A stretch of DNA of 64,000 bases from Leptidea sinapis (GCF_905404315.1 NC_066312.1:19703001-19767000); one strand, 5' to 3'. Positions 35,801 to 45,678 are shown, numbered from the stretch's first letter. A program made the numbers and translations. Notes: generated by a model not told the origin, from the letters alone.

Positions 35801-38800
35801 TTAAAAGAAAGCCTTACAAATAAACTTGGTTATAAGTTATACCTGAGAATAAACCAAGTATAATGCATAATGTTTACAAATTGTCATTTTTGTTTATTGG
35901 GAAAAAAAATTCCCACGTTTATTTGCAAGGCTGCTTGAAATTCATATAACTTCATAATTATCACGGTCAGGCCGTAATAATTTAATGATAATAAGTGAGA
36001 AACCAAAAAAAATTCAATGCTTATTGTTTCCAAGTGCTACCTCTGTTGGAGATGCTTGAACAAGTGGTTCATTATCCCATGTGACGGAAAACCAAGATGC
36101 TCAAATTGTCAAAAGACTTGGACTAGGTCAGATCATCAGACAAAGAGAGTTGCTAATTATGAAACTACATAATATATTGTGTGGAATTTCCTCAGTGTCA
36201 CCCTAACCATAAAGAGGAACATAAAGTAAATATATATTATCAATCATACTAAGTAAATTGTGGATAACAGATAATTTTAACTGTTAACTGCTTATTGTAT
36301 GCTTTGCATTCAAAGCATCTGTGCTTTAAATATAAATAAATAAATATACATATTGACACACTTTTACACATATTATCTTGCCCCAAAATAGGCATAGCTT
36401 GTGCTATGGGTACAAGACAACAATATTTTTAATACAATACAGCTACTTAAACATACATAAATACTTATACAACATAACGGTATTCAAACTCGGGACCTCT
36501 AGCTTAGTAGGCAGGGTCACTAACCACTGGGCTATAGGGGTTGTCGGTCTTTAAAATAATGCAAGTGTGTAAAAAATGTCATACACCTGTTACATATGAT
36601 AGATTACATAGAGCTAGAAATGAGTGTGTTAAAAACAAAGAGCCAGTACCTGTTAAATTCCATATTAACCATGTATCAACTGTTCCAAAGCAACATGACC
36701 CATTCTTCATGGCTTGTTTGACAGCATCCACATTATCAGCAAGCCATCTTAATTTAACTGCACTGAAGTATGGGGACATTGGCAGGCCACATAATGGCTA
36801 AAGTAAAGCACATTATTATAAAATAGTTATTGTACAGTGTCATACAAATAATATACTGATAAGCATTTATGAGTTCAAGCAATACAATTAGTTAGGTGTT
36901 TTGATAGTTGAGTTTATCTTGCAATCAGTGAAGGGAGTTTAGTATGATATGGGGGCTCCAGTTTTCGGAATAAATATCTTTTATTTGGTTATTTGTTCAG
37001 GGTTGGTTAGTTAGTTTATCTAGCCCAGCTCCTTCCCAAAGTTCAGAGTCAGTATCAGAGGGGCTTTAAATTTTAAAGCATTTGTCGAAAGAACATGACC
37101 ATTTTGTCTTCTTCTAGACAGACTTGCTTTACAATATAGAAATGTTTGTTCCCAATGGTATGTCATGTTAAGTTCCTAAAAGAAAATGTTAGCAGAACGC
37201 AGATTCCAGACACCATTTTTAAACTATGTAAATGCTCAATTCATTTACATCTGACTCATCATCAGATATGTTATGTTCTAGCTATCTTATAACAGGGGTT
37301 TCTCAGAATGAATATTCCCTTGTGATACTATACACCATTCAAGGTATTATGAGCAGATAACAAGATCTATGGTAATCTGAGTTAATTTCTCACAATTTAT
37401 TTGCTATGACACAAGGAGGAGAAATATCTTAAGTATTATTATTTAGTGAAAAAGTGGTTAAAACTTAGTGATGAGATTATAATATTGTAATTAATAGAGC
37501 TTTAGTCCACGATTATAATGCTACCACTCTTATTACAAGGTAATGCACCATTCCAGAGAAAAATGCATTATAATCTAACCTCAAATTATGACATTTTTAT
37601 GCAATAAAAGAAATGGGAGCGCCTACAATTCGTTACTGGCACTATTCGGCCGCTGCCGCGGCACGCTACGCTCGGCTCGTGCGTTGTTTCAAATGGTCTA
37701 ACATTACCTAACCTAGCTAATTTATATAAATTATAGTAGGTAGATCTTTGGTCCACAATCATAGTGGTACTATTCTTATTACAAGGTAATGCACAGTTTT
37801 TAATAGAATATCGAAAAAAAGTTCTAACCTCTAAAAGGCTAAAACACGTAAATAAAACACAGACCATACGATAGAAACGGAATAAACATTAATCTATTAT
37901 CTAATTAACAGTCTCAGTTACGCCGATGACATGGTGGTTCTCAGCCCGTCTATCAAGGGACTTAGGAAGTTGCTTTCAGTCTGTGAGCACTATGTGAATG
38001 CTCATGGACTGAAATATAACATTAATAAGACAGTCTGGAGAGGGTACCTGAGGTGTTGTTGGATGGCTCAGCGGTTTGAGTTGTAACAGAGCTTAAATAC
38101 CTGGTACATGTTCTTACAGAGAACCTGAATGATGACTGTGATATTGAGAGAGACAGAGAGGAGGGCACTCTCGATTCGTTGCAATATGTTGGCCCGAAGA
38201 TTTGGCAAATGCAGCAATCATACACGACCATACGCATGTATGCAGTACAATGATGCTTTTCGCATATTGATGGGATTGCCTAGGTACTGTAGTGCCTCTG
38301 GTATGTTTACTGAATCGAGGGTGCCTGATTTCTATGCTGTGATGAGAAAAAGAGTTGCTTCCTTCTGGGATAAGACTCCGCAAATCTTAGGACCGCATTC
38401 TCCAAACGGTTTGTGATCGGATGCCTAGCAATATTTTTTCATATTGGCAATCTGTGCATCAAAACAAAAATAGTAAATAAATGACTGGACCAAGACGCCT
38501 GGGAGGAGCTTTATTAACCTTTCCAGATAGTTAATAAGCTTTGTGTATAGTTTAGTTTTTATCTTTATTTTACTTTATTTCATAATATGTATACCGGATA
38601 ATTTTGCCTTTAATAAAAACTTATTATTATTATAATTAATGGAAATAAAATAAAAATAATTATTGTTTTTTTTATTTTCTTTACAACTCTGGATTTCTAG
38701 CCACTTTAGTCTAAAAATTATTATTAATGAAGCCGTCTAGTCTGTCCCAGACTATTTTTTACGTTACATGTAACTGTTTTTCATTTACAATTGACAGTTA

Positions 38801-41401
38801 TTAAGCAAGTTTTTAGCCTCCTGCCGCCATGCAAATGCTCATGTACCGTTTTATTTATGTGATTTACCCGTTTTAGGTAGATTTTTTTTCATTGTTTTCT
38901 TGAAAACGGTGCATTACCTCTCTATCAACTACAATATTTTTTACTTCCTCCTTCATGCTATGGGATACAAAGTTTATACTTTTCTTTTAATTTAAATAAC
39001 CATTTAATCTGTGTTCACAGAATTTTAAATAAAAACCTGAATGAACCGGAAAGAATCAAACTTTGTTGTGACCTACCTATCAAGCATTTTTCAAATGAGC
39101 TTATACTTTTTTGTGGTCAGAACGTTCAGTTCTTGAGCTAAGTTGTAACTACTGACATAGGGATCATACTCCACATTTGCAAGTTCTGTCTATTTTATAA
39201 TATATAGCAAGGTGCATTTTTACCACCAATATTCATGGATTGGAAACTCTTTAACCAACTTTGTACTACTGCTAGGTCAAGAAAGAAAAACAAATAAAGA
39301 AAGCTAGAAACAACATTCTATTAATTAATCACCTTTTTAACTTCAAAACAAATAGTACAGCCAAAGAGATGTTTTATAATGTTTATAATACCATATGCAA
39401 AAAGTCTTATTCCCTGACATATTACATAAATTTTTATACTATAACTAATTATATATCATTTAAGTATAAAATTATACAGAAATTCCTAAATTATTTTTTT
39501 TTCTAGCTATCTATCACTGGCCTCAATGAGTTCCTATAAGCTATGAGCAGATGTGTTCTAAATAAGTAGCAATCAGTAATTTTTCTCTTAATTTATGTTT
39601 AATTTTATATATATATGCCTGTCTAATAATGTGCATTTGGAATGAAGCAACAAACCTGATATGGATTGAATAACTATAAGCCTTGGCATAATCAACTAAT
39701 GTGTGCAATTCATTCAGTCTGGTGTTTTCTTTTGAACATTCTTAGAAACCTCTACTGTAAATCATATAAAGAATAAATATTCTTTATCACAAAACTTTTA
39801 ATATAAGTAAGGCACATAAGTCTAGTAATGAACAAAATGAAGAGGGGATAGATGTGCATGGGTACTGTCACACACACTTTATTAATAGTAAAATAATATT
39901 AATGACATTATTTTAATGTAATGACAAATCTTAATATATATAAATAATGTGACATGTTTGTCCGCTATGGGCTCCTAAATGAATGAATGGATTTTAATGG
40001 GGATTACTTCATGGAGTGCAGTTTAGTACAACTTAAGAGATAGGATAGTTTTGATTTCGATTAGAGATCCATAATTATTTTTATTTCCAATATTTGTTTT
40101 GTATGGACATATTTTCTGTGAGAGAATTTATTGACGCACGGTATGACAGTTCTGCTGTGAAACAATTTTAAAAAATTTAGAAATATTATTGACAAATTCA
40201 TAAAAAACAATATTTTGTTTATTATTATGTACAGAACAATGTCAGTAGGGTCAGCTAGTAGTTAATATAGCACAGAGTGAAATGTGGAGGATAGGTACTG
40301 TTGTGAATGCAAATATTATACTTTGAAAAATATTTAATGTTAAAGTGTTAAGTACTTATGTACAAAGTTAATTATGTGCCAGATTTGTGTGTGTGTGTGT
40401 GTATTTCACAGACCTACTCAAACTTAACAATCAACAACAAAAAAAATAACTGCAAATAACAATACAATTCAGAATGTGACTGTACACTAGAAGTGCCCGG
40501 GGTGCCATATCACATGGTATAGCCGGGGGACGGAATGACTGGCGAGCCAATGGACTACACAAGCTCGCCCTATGCAATAACGGTCAGCACTAGACTTATG
40601 TGCGGTGACTTATACCTACATTTCTGAGTATGATAAAATGTAGATAACAATGTTTTTTTTCTTGAGGAATATACCTCAAACTTTACTTAAAAACTTTTAT
40701 ATTCAGTTAAATATTTTATAGTAAATATTAAGTTATTTTAATTAGTTATCACAGTATCAATAAATAAAGTCAATATCAAGAATTTTCCTAATAGAAGAAG
40801 CTGCCATGTAATACTAGCACTAGCACTTGAGAGGTTTACCTTTAAATAATTTTTGTTTCTTGTCTTGTTGGGCACCAAATCTAAGAGTTTATCAATAGTT
40901 GAAGAAGTTCGCATATCCAACCACACAATGGCATTGTAAAGTGGTTGACCAGATATTTTGTCCCATACTATAGTTGTTTCTCTTTGATTTGTCACACCAA
41001 CTGCAATTATATCCTAAAAATAAAAAACTCTTTTATGGAATCTGTACTATAATTGATTAAATTGATCAACATTGCCTATATGCATTCATATAAATCAGCT
41101 GATATATTTAACTAAGCTTGGTGGCATTATAAATCATTAGAATAATACAAATACATACTTTTGGGAAGCCTCCTAAGGATATCAATTGTTCCACGGCTTT
41201 GTTTATACAAGTTTTAACAACACTTAGAATTTCACAAGGATCTTGTTCAACCCATCCTTCTTGTGGAAAATTTTGCGCCAATTCCTTCTGATGAGAAGCG
41301 ATAACTTCACAAGAATTTACTTTAAAAATAATAAATCGGGCACTTGAAGTGCCTTCATCTATTGCCCCAATGAGCGGTCCAAACTTTCCATACCGTGACA
41401 T
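17342..41401 (-). CDS. Gk: Glycerol kinase gene, eight coding exons (complete)
   Basis: ATP:glycerol 3-phosphotransferase (FGGY family): phosphorylates glycerol to sn-glycerol 3-phosphate, feeding lipid synthesis and glycolysis. Coding exons run 41401-41159, 41013-40840, 36797-36650, 33606-33455, 20504-20256, 19833-19664, 18838-18703 and 17614-17342. Every intron is GT-AG and phases match, giving 1545 nt (514 residues plus stop), the usual length for the family. Visible motifs: phosphate loop IDEGTSS (residues 14-20, with E16 where Q is common), GWVEQDP (W50), NQRETT (R92-E93), PYFSAVKLRW (148-157), GCLGDQ with the catalytic Asp at 260, YALEGSVAIAG across the exon 5/6 join, and VDGGMTSN (425-432). 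There is no C-terminal membrane tail like that of the human enzyme. The ATG at 41401 is chosen because it opens directly into the conserved N-terminus; an upstream non-coding exon cannot be excluded. Large repeat-filled introns 2, 3 and 4 account for most of the 24-kb span. Confidence 0.95.
17727..18045 (+). repeat. Lepidopteran interspersed repeat in glycerol kinase intron 7
   Basis: Plus-strand copy of the family at 9955-10298 (accagtgggagaggctt..., attatgggtaccacaacg, ctgtgtttcggtctgaacgg, gacagggcgtatcaataatt). Antisense to the kinase transcript, non-coding. Confidence 0.7.
18703..18838 (-). CDS. Gk: Glycerol kinase coding exon 7
   Basis: Residues 379-424: VICGITEDTNSNHIIKAALE through DCGMPLQLLK. 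Acceptor atttcag, donor gtacgt. Confidence 0.95.
19160..19320 (+). repeat. Degenerate Helitron-like fragment in intron 6
   Basis: The words ctcggaaacggctccaacga and atttcgggggtgataaatcg are typical of short non-autonomous Helitron-type repeats. Ends not defined. Confidence 0.4.
19664..19833 (-). CDS. Gk: Glycerol kinase coding exon 6
   Basis: Residues 323-379: VAIAGAALGWLRDNMG through FVPAFSGLYAPYWRQDARG, a hallmark block of glycerol kinases. Acceptor aacag, donor gtaact; the terminal Gly codon is split 2+1 with exon 7. Confidence 0.95.
20140..20230 (+). repeat. Interspersed repeat fragment in intron 5
   Basis: Contains cggttcagtagtttagcagt and acaacgtgacacgaaattt, a fragment of a dispersed repeat. 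Too short to classify. Confidence 0.4.
20256..20504 (-). CDS. Gk: Glycerol kinase coding exon 5
   Basis: Residues 240-322. Contains PISGCLGDQQAALVGQ, with catalytic base Asp260, then KATYGTGCFVLYNTG and ends CYALEGS. Acceptor tttcag, donor gtgagt; phase 0 on both sides. Confidence 0.95.
20688..21965 (+). repeat. Tandem monomer array, left foldback arm (8 copies)
   Basis: Monomers start at agaaaggtcaagt near 20688, 20851, 21013, 21163, 21314, 21477, 21640 and 21803, so the period is 150-163 bp. The short form lacks one 'aatttagtgct' unit. Each monomer contains several tttagtgct words at 11-bp spacing and a small hairpin, acactgctaac...gctagcagtgt. Confidence 0.95.
22905..23137 (+). pseudogene. 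Helitron-type endonuclease remnant in foldback core (unit A)
   Basis: Near 22933-22974 the plus strand reads FPLMLAGDFNINFAE, then stop. GDFN is the signature of endonuclease/exonuclease/phosphatase folds. After KSERLTTFLSKILNLK and a frame change, 23030-23137 reads STTKYGTTIDMVFSRY, then KSETNVSYFSYHKPIV and a natural-looking stop. That ending is typical, to my knowledge, of endonuclease domains at the C-terminus of arthropod Helentron proteins. Only the last third or so of the domain survives, with a short internal deletion and stops. The piece lies partly in the spacer and partly in the right arm, so it was probably captured before or during palindrome formation. Confidence 0.65.
23855..24602 (-). 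repeat. Tandem monomer array, right foldback arm (5 copies, inverted)
   Basis: Same monomer as 20688-21965 on the opposite strand. Boundaries lie near 23977, 24139, 24301, 24452 and 24602. The first copy next to the core is shortened. It ends at the element terminus tagctttacagacgt. Confidence 0.95.
24700..25105 (+). pseudogene. RTE LINE 3' fragment, copy A
   Basis: Frame-broken end of an RTE-clade RT, matching 50080-50500. Recognisable pieces are EVTRRIQLEWAAYGKL, PECLNTKVFNQCVLP, SSWSLRGQWRGLCSELP and, in another frame, RWTDDLVKIAG-like text (WTDDLVKIAGIGRMRAAKDR). It lies directly right of the foldback element and was co-amplified with it. Confidence 0.75.
25106..25113. other. Filler bases at tandem-duplication junction 1
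   Basis: taacgacc joins ...gaaggaccgat (RTE fragment) to aaaattaagtgctc (foldback monomer). The same eight bases recur at the second junction, 29031-29038. Confidence 0.8.
26330..26572 (+). pseudogene. Helitron-type endonuclease remnant (unit B)
   Basis: Same broken peptide as at 22905-23137 (LAGDFNINFAE, later KYGTTIDMVFSRY and SYHKP), with only scattered base differences. Non-functional passenger of the amplicon. Confidence 0.6.
26736..27690 (+). repeat. Internal duplication in unit B with arm switch
   Basis: Two successive ~470-bp copies. The first has the right-arm form (acacac then agcggctacaccgcgagg). The second has aaaacacacacacacatcgc and aaacaaaggaaaaaaatac, the exact inverse of the left arm, so it was templated from the opposite arm. 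Confidence 0.85.
28625..29030 (+). pseudogene. RTE LINE 3' fragment, copy B
   Basis: Near-identical repeat of 24700-25105, ending at the second junction with the same filler. Confidence 0.75.
29039..32932. repeat. Tandem unit C of the foldback/RTE amplicon
   Basis: Third unit, about 3.89 kb, with the same internal duplication as unit B (30659-31127 and 31137-31592) but a shorter AC run. Beyond 'gaaggaccgat' it continues into catcgtgacg, the original right flank, rather than filler. This identifies it as the terminal unit. Confidence 0.95.
30260..30500 (+). pseudogene. Helitron-type endonuclease remnant (unit C)
   Basis: Third copy of the GDFN-containing broken endonuclease piece, as in units A and B. 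Confidence 0.6.
32525..32985 (+). pseudogene. RTE LINE 3' fragment, copy C (original right end)
   Basis: Same RTE piece as copies A and B, but continuing through gatctttggcggaggccttt and gtatagcagtaaacgtc. That is the usual end of RTE coding sequence in this window (compare 50515-50555). It marks the ancestral, unduplicated right side of the amplicon. Confidence 0.75.
33455..33606 (-). CDS. Gk: Glycerol kinase coding exon 4
   Basis: Residues 189-239: GVNGGKHITDVTNASRTMLMN through LPQIKSSSE. Acceptor ctacag, donor gtaagc. It is separated from exon 5 by the 12,950-bp repeat-filled intron 4. Confidence 0.95.
33757..34045 (+). repeat. Degenerate Helitron-like repeat in intron 3
   Basis: Begins atatataaaaatttcgtgtc, contains gaactccgaaactactgaac and ends near ggtcatcagctac, a decayed version of the CAGCTAG end seen at 16908 and 40258. 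Confidence 0.5.
34219..34438. mobile_element. PIF/Harbinger-like MITE with TAA target duplication
   Basis: 220 bp with ~40-bp terminal inverted repeats (cggccgtttttaataaccta; inverted right end cggccgttttcaataaccta). Flanked by TAA at 34216-34218 and 34439-34441. Same family as 13011-13140. Sits in glycerol kinase intron 3. Confidence 0.85.
34590..35610 (+). pseudogene. CR1-like LINE C-terminal relic, interrupted
   Basis: Plus strand reads FRSGSLREKLK, stop, then LNIPTAAFQYILGNK, INQFTRNCHIHNVNMRNKHK and LPTTRLW to about 34800, matching the RT at 59730-60386. The frame resumes at 35285 (KFKRIIKKRLCGKGYY) and runs into the family 3' UTR (cccgctgagttttttatcag, gggtggtagtttttgacg). About 440 bp of unrelated DNA (roughly 34835-35275), including a perfect hairpin, splits it. 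Dead, in intron 3, antisense to the host gene. Confidence 0.75.
36340..36545 (-). mobile_element. tRNA-derived SINE (second family), minus strand
   Basis: Reverse strand: ctatagcccagtggttagtg (A-box region), aggtcccgagtttgaatacc (B-box), then ttatgtatgtttaagtagct and tttggggcaagataatatgt. The same family is on the plus strand at 52945-53195. It ends 105 bp from glycerol kinase exon 3. Confidence 0.8.
36650..36797 (-). CDS. Gk: Glycerol kinase coding exon 3
   Basis: Residues 140-189 (last codon split). Starts PLCGLPMSPYFSAVKLRW after acceptor tttag, the family's substrate-binding signature, and ends WLIWNLTG. Donor gtactg; phase 1. An open plus-strand frame over the same bases is a shadow. 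Confidence 0.95.
37501..37796 (+). repeat. Direct repeat pair in intron 2
   Basis: gtccacgattataatgctac...cttattacaaggtaatgcac at 37506-37550 recurs slightly diverged at 37751-37796. Between them lies the GC-rich segment 37647-37680 shared with 13398-13431. Confidence 0.75.
37913..38415 (+). pseudogene. Non-LTR reverse transcriptase relic with YADD motif
   Basis: LSYADDMVVLSPSIKGL then LLSVCEHYVNAHGLKYNINKT (37913-38035) is the RT catalytic block. Pieces of the thumb follow (ELKYLVHVLTENLNDDCDIER near 38090-38150). After frame changes comes YNDAFRILMGLPRYCSASGM with VPDFYAVMRKRVASFWDK (38250-38375). The catalytic Asp pair is intact but the protein is shifted and lacks its N-terminus. It is a different family from the copies at 34590 and 59730. 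Located in glycerol kinase intron 2, antisense. Confidence 0.75.
38416..39931. other. Intron 2 remainder, nothing recognised
   Basis: AT-rich intronic DNA, possibly including the 3' tail of the preceding LINE to about 38640 (taataaaaac near 38611). Confidence 0.4.
39932..40258 (+). mobile_element. Non-autonomous Helitron-like element in intron 2
   Basis: Starts taatatatataaataatgtg and ends gtagggtcagCTAG followed by T, the same terminus as 16908. Interior non-coding (taacttaagagataggatag type). Insertion between A and T is expected for Helitrons. Confidence 0.65.
40840..41013 (-). CDS. Gk: Glycerol kinase coding exon 2
   Basis: Residues 82-139, beginning DIIAVGVTNQRETT after acceptor tttttag. 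It includes the conserved Arg92-Glu93 of the NQRETT motif and YNAIVWLDMRT. Donor gtaaac after ...NYLK; phase 0. Confidence 0.95.
41159..41401 (-). CDS. Gk: Glycerol kinase coding exon 1
   Basis: Encodes residues 1-81, with the ATP-phosphate loop (GAIDEGTSS) and GWVEQDP, whose Trp50 lies where the family contacts glycerol. Ends ...GGFPK followed by donor gtatgt; phase 0. The following intron is only 145 bp. Confidence 0.95.
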
Positions 41402-41791
41402 TATTATAAATTACTTAAAAATGTAATAATTAACATTAAATCCTTATCCACTCGTGCACCTAGACTCCACGTAAAGTGTACTAGATTAACATAATATTAC
41501 TAAGTTCAAAGTCGAGTTAATCTTGATAACAAAACATTTAGTTTTATTATATTAGTATCCTTGCAGCAGTCACAACATAAGATAAGCATGACGTCCAATA
41601 CCAACTACACTTAAAACTCTAAGATTAATTCAAATTAAATTTATAATCATACAAGATACCATATTAATTATTATTTTACTAATAATTTATAAACAGCCAC
41701 TGCAATTTTCATCAATTCAATATTGGTGCAAAATGTACTTTATAGGTACTCTGTGATTATTGCATAATGCCTTAGAGTAATAATAATATTA
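41402..41791 (-). promoter_or_regulatory. Upstream region of glycerol kinase
   Basis: The 390 bases between the start codon and the terminal-inverted-repeat segment must hold the 5' UTR and core promoter if there is no upstream exon. I see no clear TATA or initiator in the expected arrangement, so no site is called. Confidence 0.3.
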
Positions 41792-43494
41792 TAGAAGTAG
41801 TCTCCGCGTGCCCCTTTTAGATAGCAATAGTTTTGACAGAAGTAGTCTTAGGTGCTGTCATAATAATTATTATTATTTTAACTAAAATTACCCCTAACGA
41901 AATTAAATCGTACGACACAATGTCACATACTCAACAGATACACATACTCACAATACTGAAAAGCATATACTGATAATTATTTATTTAACAGCTTTTACCC
42001 GCGACTTCGTCCGTGTGGAAAGTTACTATGGGCAGTATGGCAGCCATCCAAATAATTGAGTCACCTACCGTAACTACGTTATACTCAAGTAATTGTTGCG
42101 AAAATTCTTTTATTATTTCAAAATAATGTATATTATAATATTCATTAAAAAGTATAAAATTATGAGTAGGTACCGTACTTTAGTCCTTTTTACTTATATA
42201 TTGCTGGTTACTTTAAATTGGTTACTATTTTAATATATATTTTTTTTGTTTCACTCAAAAACAAACAATAATGAATAAAAAAGAGTGTGTGTACTTGTGT
42301 ACACGCGTTAGAAGCTATACTTCTTTGGCGTATGGAAAAAAATCAAATTTAAACAAAACGAAAAATAAAATATTTTTTAGATAATAATGTAATAATTTTA
42401 ATTAACGATGTAAATAAATTATATATACCAACAATTAACCTCAAATCTATAAATGCACTCAAAACAGTTTATTCAAATCAGTTTTATCACTAATATTCAA
42501 TATATATAGATATACTAATAAATTATTAGTAAATACTATCACCGTCGTATATGAAATTGATTTAATAAAAACACCAAGATAATATTTATTTATTCACACT
42601 GTTTAATTGAACTGTTACGAAATACGTGTTCAAATAACGTAATAACAATAAACGTAAATATAAAAATACTAGAATATACAACACGAACATAGTTATCGAT
42701 TTTCATGCCACCTAGAACTAACTTCACGATGTAGAATTCAGGTGTCGGTGTATGCGCGCATCGTAAAAATACACTCTCATCATTTTTCTCCATCGCACCT
42801 TAAGAAGTATAACTTCAATAATGTAAACTGTAAAATTGTAAACGATCTGTGATCACTTATTATTACTTTAATGTTTCGAACTCAGATTGACATTTGATAG
42901 AGTTGTCATCTTGTCAAACTAAAAATAAACAAAAATAGGAGGTATTTGGTTCCCATAAATCTGTTTGTCCAATAGGAGCAATAGCTATTATCCATTGTTT
43001 TTGTTAGTATTGGATCTAATAGAAACCTAAAATAGATTATTTTGTTTATTATTTTACTACACTTTGTCCAACATCCTTACATCATGTTTCTTGTTTTATT
43101 ATCAATCACAGGAAAACGTACAAATGTAGTTCTAATTTCCTTATTCCATGCAAAAATACCGTGTAAAATTATTAATACTAATAATAAATACCTGTTATAT
43201 GTAATGTTAATAAAATTGAATAAAATAACCGGCTTTGGCAACCGGACATACAACACCCAACCATTGCGTTAACTCTAAGTTGATGGGAATCCGTATCTCA
43301 CTCTAAATATGTTTGAAAACTATAAAATCACAAAAATACAACACACAAAATGTGTGAGGCTTATAACGTAGCCCCTTCCCCCTCTCTGGAAAATCTCTGG
43401 GACTCCGACGGTCTTCCTCCTCAGCCAAAACTTCGATCTCGTCTTCAACCAACACGTATTGCTATCTAAAAGGGGCACACGGAGACTACGTCTA
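41792..43494. mobile_element. Putative 1.7-kb non-autonomous element with ~38-bp terminal inverted repeats
   Basis: Left end tagaagtagtctccgcgtgc... (41792 on) and inverted right end tagacgtagtctccgtgtgc... (from 43494) match over about 38 bases to ttttagatagcaat. TA flanks both sides (41790-41791, 43495-43496), as for Tc1/mariner-type insertion. The interior has no transposase. It includes the interspersed repeat piece gcttttacccgcgacttcgt (from 41991) and a short minus-strand open frame (42590-42793) that I do not trust. Confidence 0.6.
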
Positions 43495-43835
43495 TAGTGT
43501 CAATACTCTAAGGTAGAGGCAATCGCGCCGACGCGAAATTGGAAGAAAGTTGCGAATCCATAAGTAGAGATGGCATTGTCAGAGACTTGCGAGTTGCGAA
43601 GCATTGCGAAACGATCGTGATAGGGCTCGATTTCCTAACATGTACTCTGTGATCTCGACTGACTTCCTTGAATAAATCCTTCCTTTTCAGCCTGTTCATC
43701 GCTCTGTAACGGTTAAATAATTTCGCACAATAAATAAACATGTAGGTTGTTTGTTTTGCTTTAACTAACGTATTTGACAGCTAGGTCATTATATTCCTTA
43801 GAATATGCGTTAATGCTATTACCTATATATCTGCG

Positions 43836-43894
43836 GATACTCCATAAGGAGTGCCGCTTGCGCCTCTCTCTCCCGCAGAGAAGGTGCCCTAAGG
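43836..43894 (+). repeat. Fragment of Jockey 3' UTR
   Basis: cggatactccataaggagtg...gcgcctctctctcc matches the reverse of 46664-46715, the 3' UTR of the Jockey insertion. Orphan piece in opposite orientation. Confidence 0.7.
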
Positions 43895-44039
43895 TTAATA
43901 TTAACTGATTAGCAACATGAACACCGCCTTTTAATTACAATATTATTAGGATATAAGATCAAAAAGGGTTAGTAAGCTTCTAAGAACAAATTTCTTGTTC
44001 TCGTACTCTCGGAGGTTCTCGTTTATGTACTGGCATGTA

Positions 44040-44430
44040 CTGTCATAATATTAATTTCACCTAACCTTTCTCTCAATGAATCCCTTGAACGCATTTTATA
44101 GACTGCTCGAATTGCCCTTTTCTGCAGCACAAATATATTGTCAATATCTGCAGCCCTACCCCACAATATGATTCCGTAAGACATAACACTATGAAGTAGC
44201 TGAAATATACAAGTCTAGCTGTTTCAATATCTGTCAGCAGCCTATTTTTTTATCGCAAATACTGAAGAGCTAAGTTGATTACTTAAGTTTTTTTATATGA
44301 GCACCTCATTGTAGTTTAAAATCTAATGTAATGCCTAGGAATGTTGTCGTTTCTACTACATCAAATTCACGCCCATTAAGTTATTAAATTTCATACGAGC
44401 ACTATGCTCCTCAATCGTAAATTTTCTTAC
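44040..44430 (-). pseudogene. CR1-like LINE RT relic, minus strand
   Basis: Reverse strand reads EFDVVETTTFLGITLDFKLQ (near 44370-44310), then after stops HSVMSYGIILWGRAADIDN and IFVLQKRAIRAVYK and RDSLRERL (about 44200-44060). It matches SIMSYGILLWGNAADIN in the copy at 59730-60386. Several stops; both ends lost. Confidence 0.75.
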
Positions 44431-44449
44431 CATACACGTTGCAGTGAGA

Positions 44450-45358
44450 AACCATCGGGACATACCACAGTATGCGTGTCCATCAGCATACTACTTAAAT
44501 AAGTATGTACAGATGCCACCCAGCAGCACCACGAACTAAAACCACACTGCATCGTCGAGAGCTGATGCCGCCATGGAAAATGCGCCTCACGATGCTCCAT
44601 ACTTTTTTTTAGACGTTATGCAATACGCCAGGCTATGCAGCAAATGCAATTGCCACTTCGTAGCACCACAAGCCCGTGACACACCATTGAGCATGAAAAA
44701 AAAATTGCGTGCCTTCAAAGTACACATGTCAGAAGTGAGACCTGCATGGTGCATGAACCTCTAAACTGCATATGAATTCCTGGTACGTGTTGCTAGGATG
44801 ACACATGATTTCAACCGCTATGAAAAACAATCCTACCACCACTAATATATATAATAATATGTTCTCCTGGTGTCTATGTAGCAATACGTAGCGCGCTTGG
44901 AGTCAGAATATATTAAGGTATACTCGCGCCATACTTAAGACAATCTCTTCTTTAACTATGATCGCCTGGTACCAAAACATTGTATTATGCTTCCTATCTC
45001 AATACCTCCCATGTTAAATAAATATTATGAATTGATGTGACTACTCTTTTTACTGTCGCTTTTTCGTTTCATCGACTTTCAATCACAACGATGATAAAGA
45101 AGTTTTCACTTCAATAGTATGCATATTTCTGTCTCATTCTTTGCTAGCTTCATCCTACACATTTTTGTATTTGTGTCTCTTACCTGTCGTTTTTTCCGTT
45201 GCATCCGGATTGAAATCACAATGATGCTAAAGAAGTTTCAACTTCAAAAATTGATTAAAACGTATGACATAAAATCCTAAACGCACACAGTTTCAAACAT
45301 TTCAACGCTTTCAAATAAAATTTTCATTTAAATTCGTTCTAGATTGAATGTATCCTGT
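44450..45358. other. Unassigned stretch
   Basis: Somewhat less AT-rich than its surroundings. Holds one 63-codon open frame (44573-44764) with no family resemblance that I can see. Confidence 0.35.
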
Positions 45359-45678
45359 AAATTCGAGTCTTTTCAAATTATGTAAATGTTAAAATTAGAG
45401 ACGCAAAAAAACATTGGTTTGACCCATTAGCCTTATTAATTGAACGGACTCCCGATCCTGATCCTGAGACTCCCGATGCCCTGTTAGCAGCGGGCTCCGA
45501 ACAACGCGGCGGCGATCCAAGCCGAGAACGTGAACGCTGTCGACAATCGGGTACAGGTGACACCGATCTCTCAACTACGATACCCCATGCCTACTAGAGG
45601 ACACCAATTTCCGCATATAGACCGATAGTGGCGAACGGCACACATCGCCTGACTCGACCTGATCCGGTGATGATGTAG
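45359..45678 (+). pseudogene. Unrecognised open frame with one in-frame stop
   Basis: A plus-strand frame is open from 45359 for 78 codons (KHWFDPLALLIERTPDPDPE, then a charged ...GGDPSRERERCRQSG stretch). It hits TAG at 45595-45597 and continues open for 26 more codons (RTPISAYRPIVANG...) to TAG at 45676-45678. AATAAA follows at 45727. GC content is well above its surroundings. No ATG opens it, so it could be an exon, a processed or captured gene piece, or chance. I do not recognise the protein. Confidence 0.3.

Noticed and set aside
36541..36801. Plus-strand 86-codon open frame
   Set aside because: It is the antisense shadow of glycerol kinase exon 3.
42590..42793. 67-codon minus-strand open frame with a hydrophobic segment
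   Set aside because: Lies in a putative non-autonomous element, AT-rich, no family resemblance and no supporting signals.
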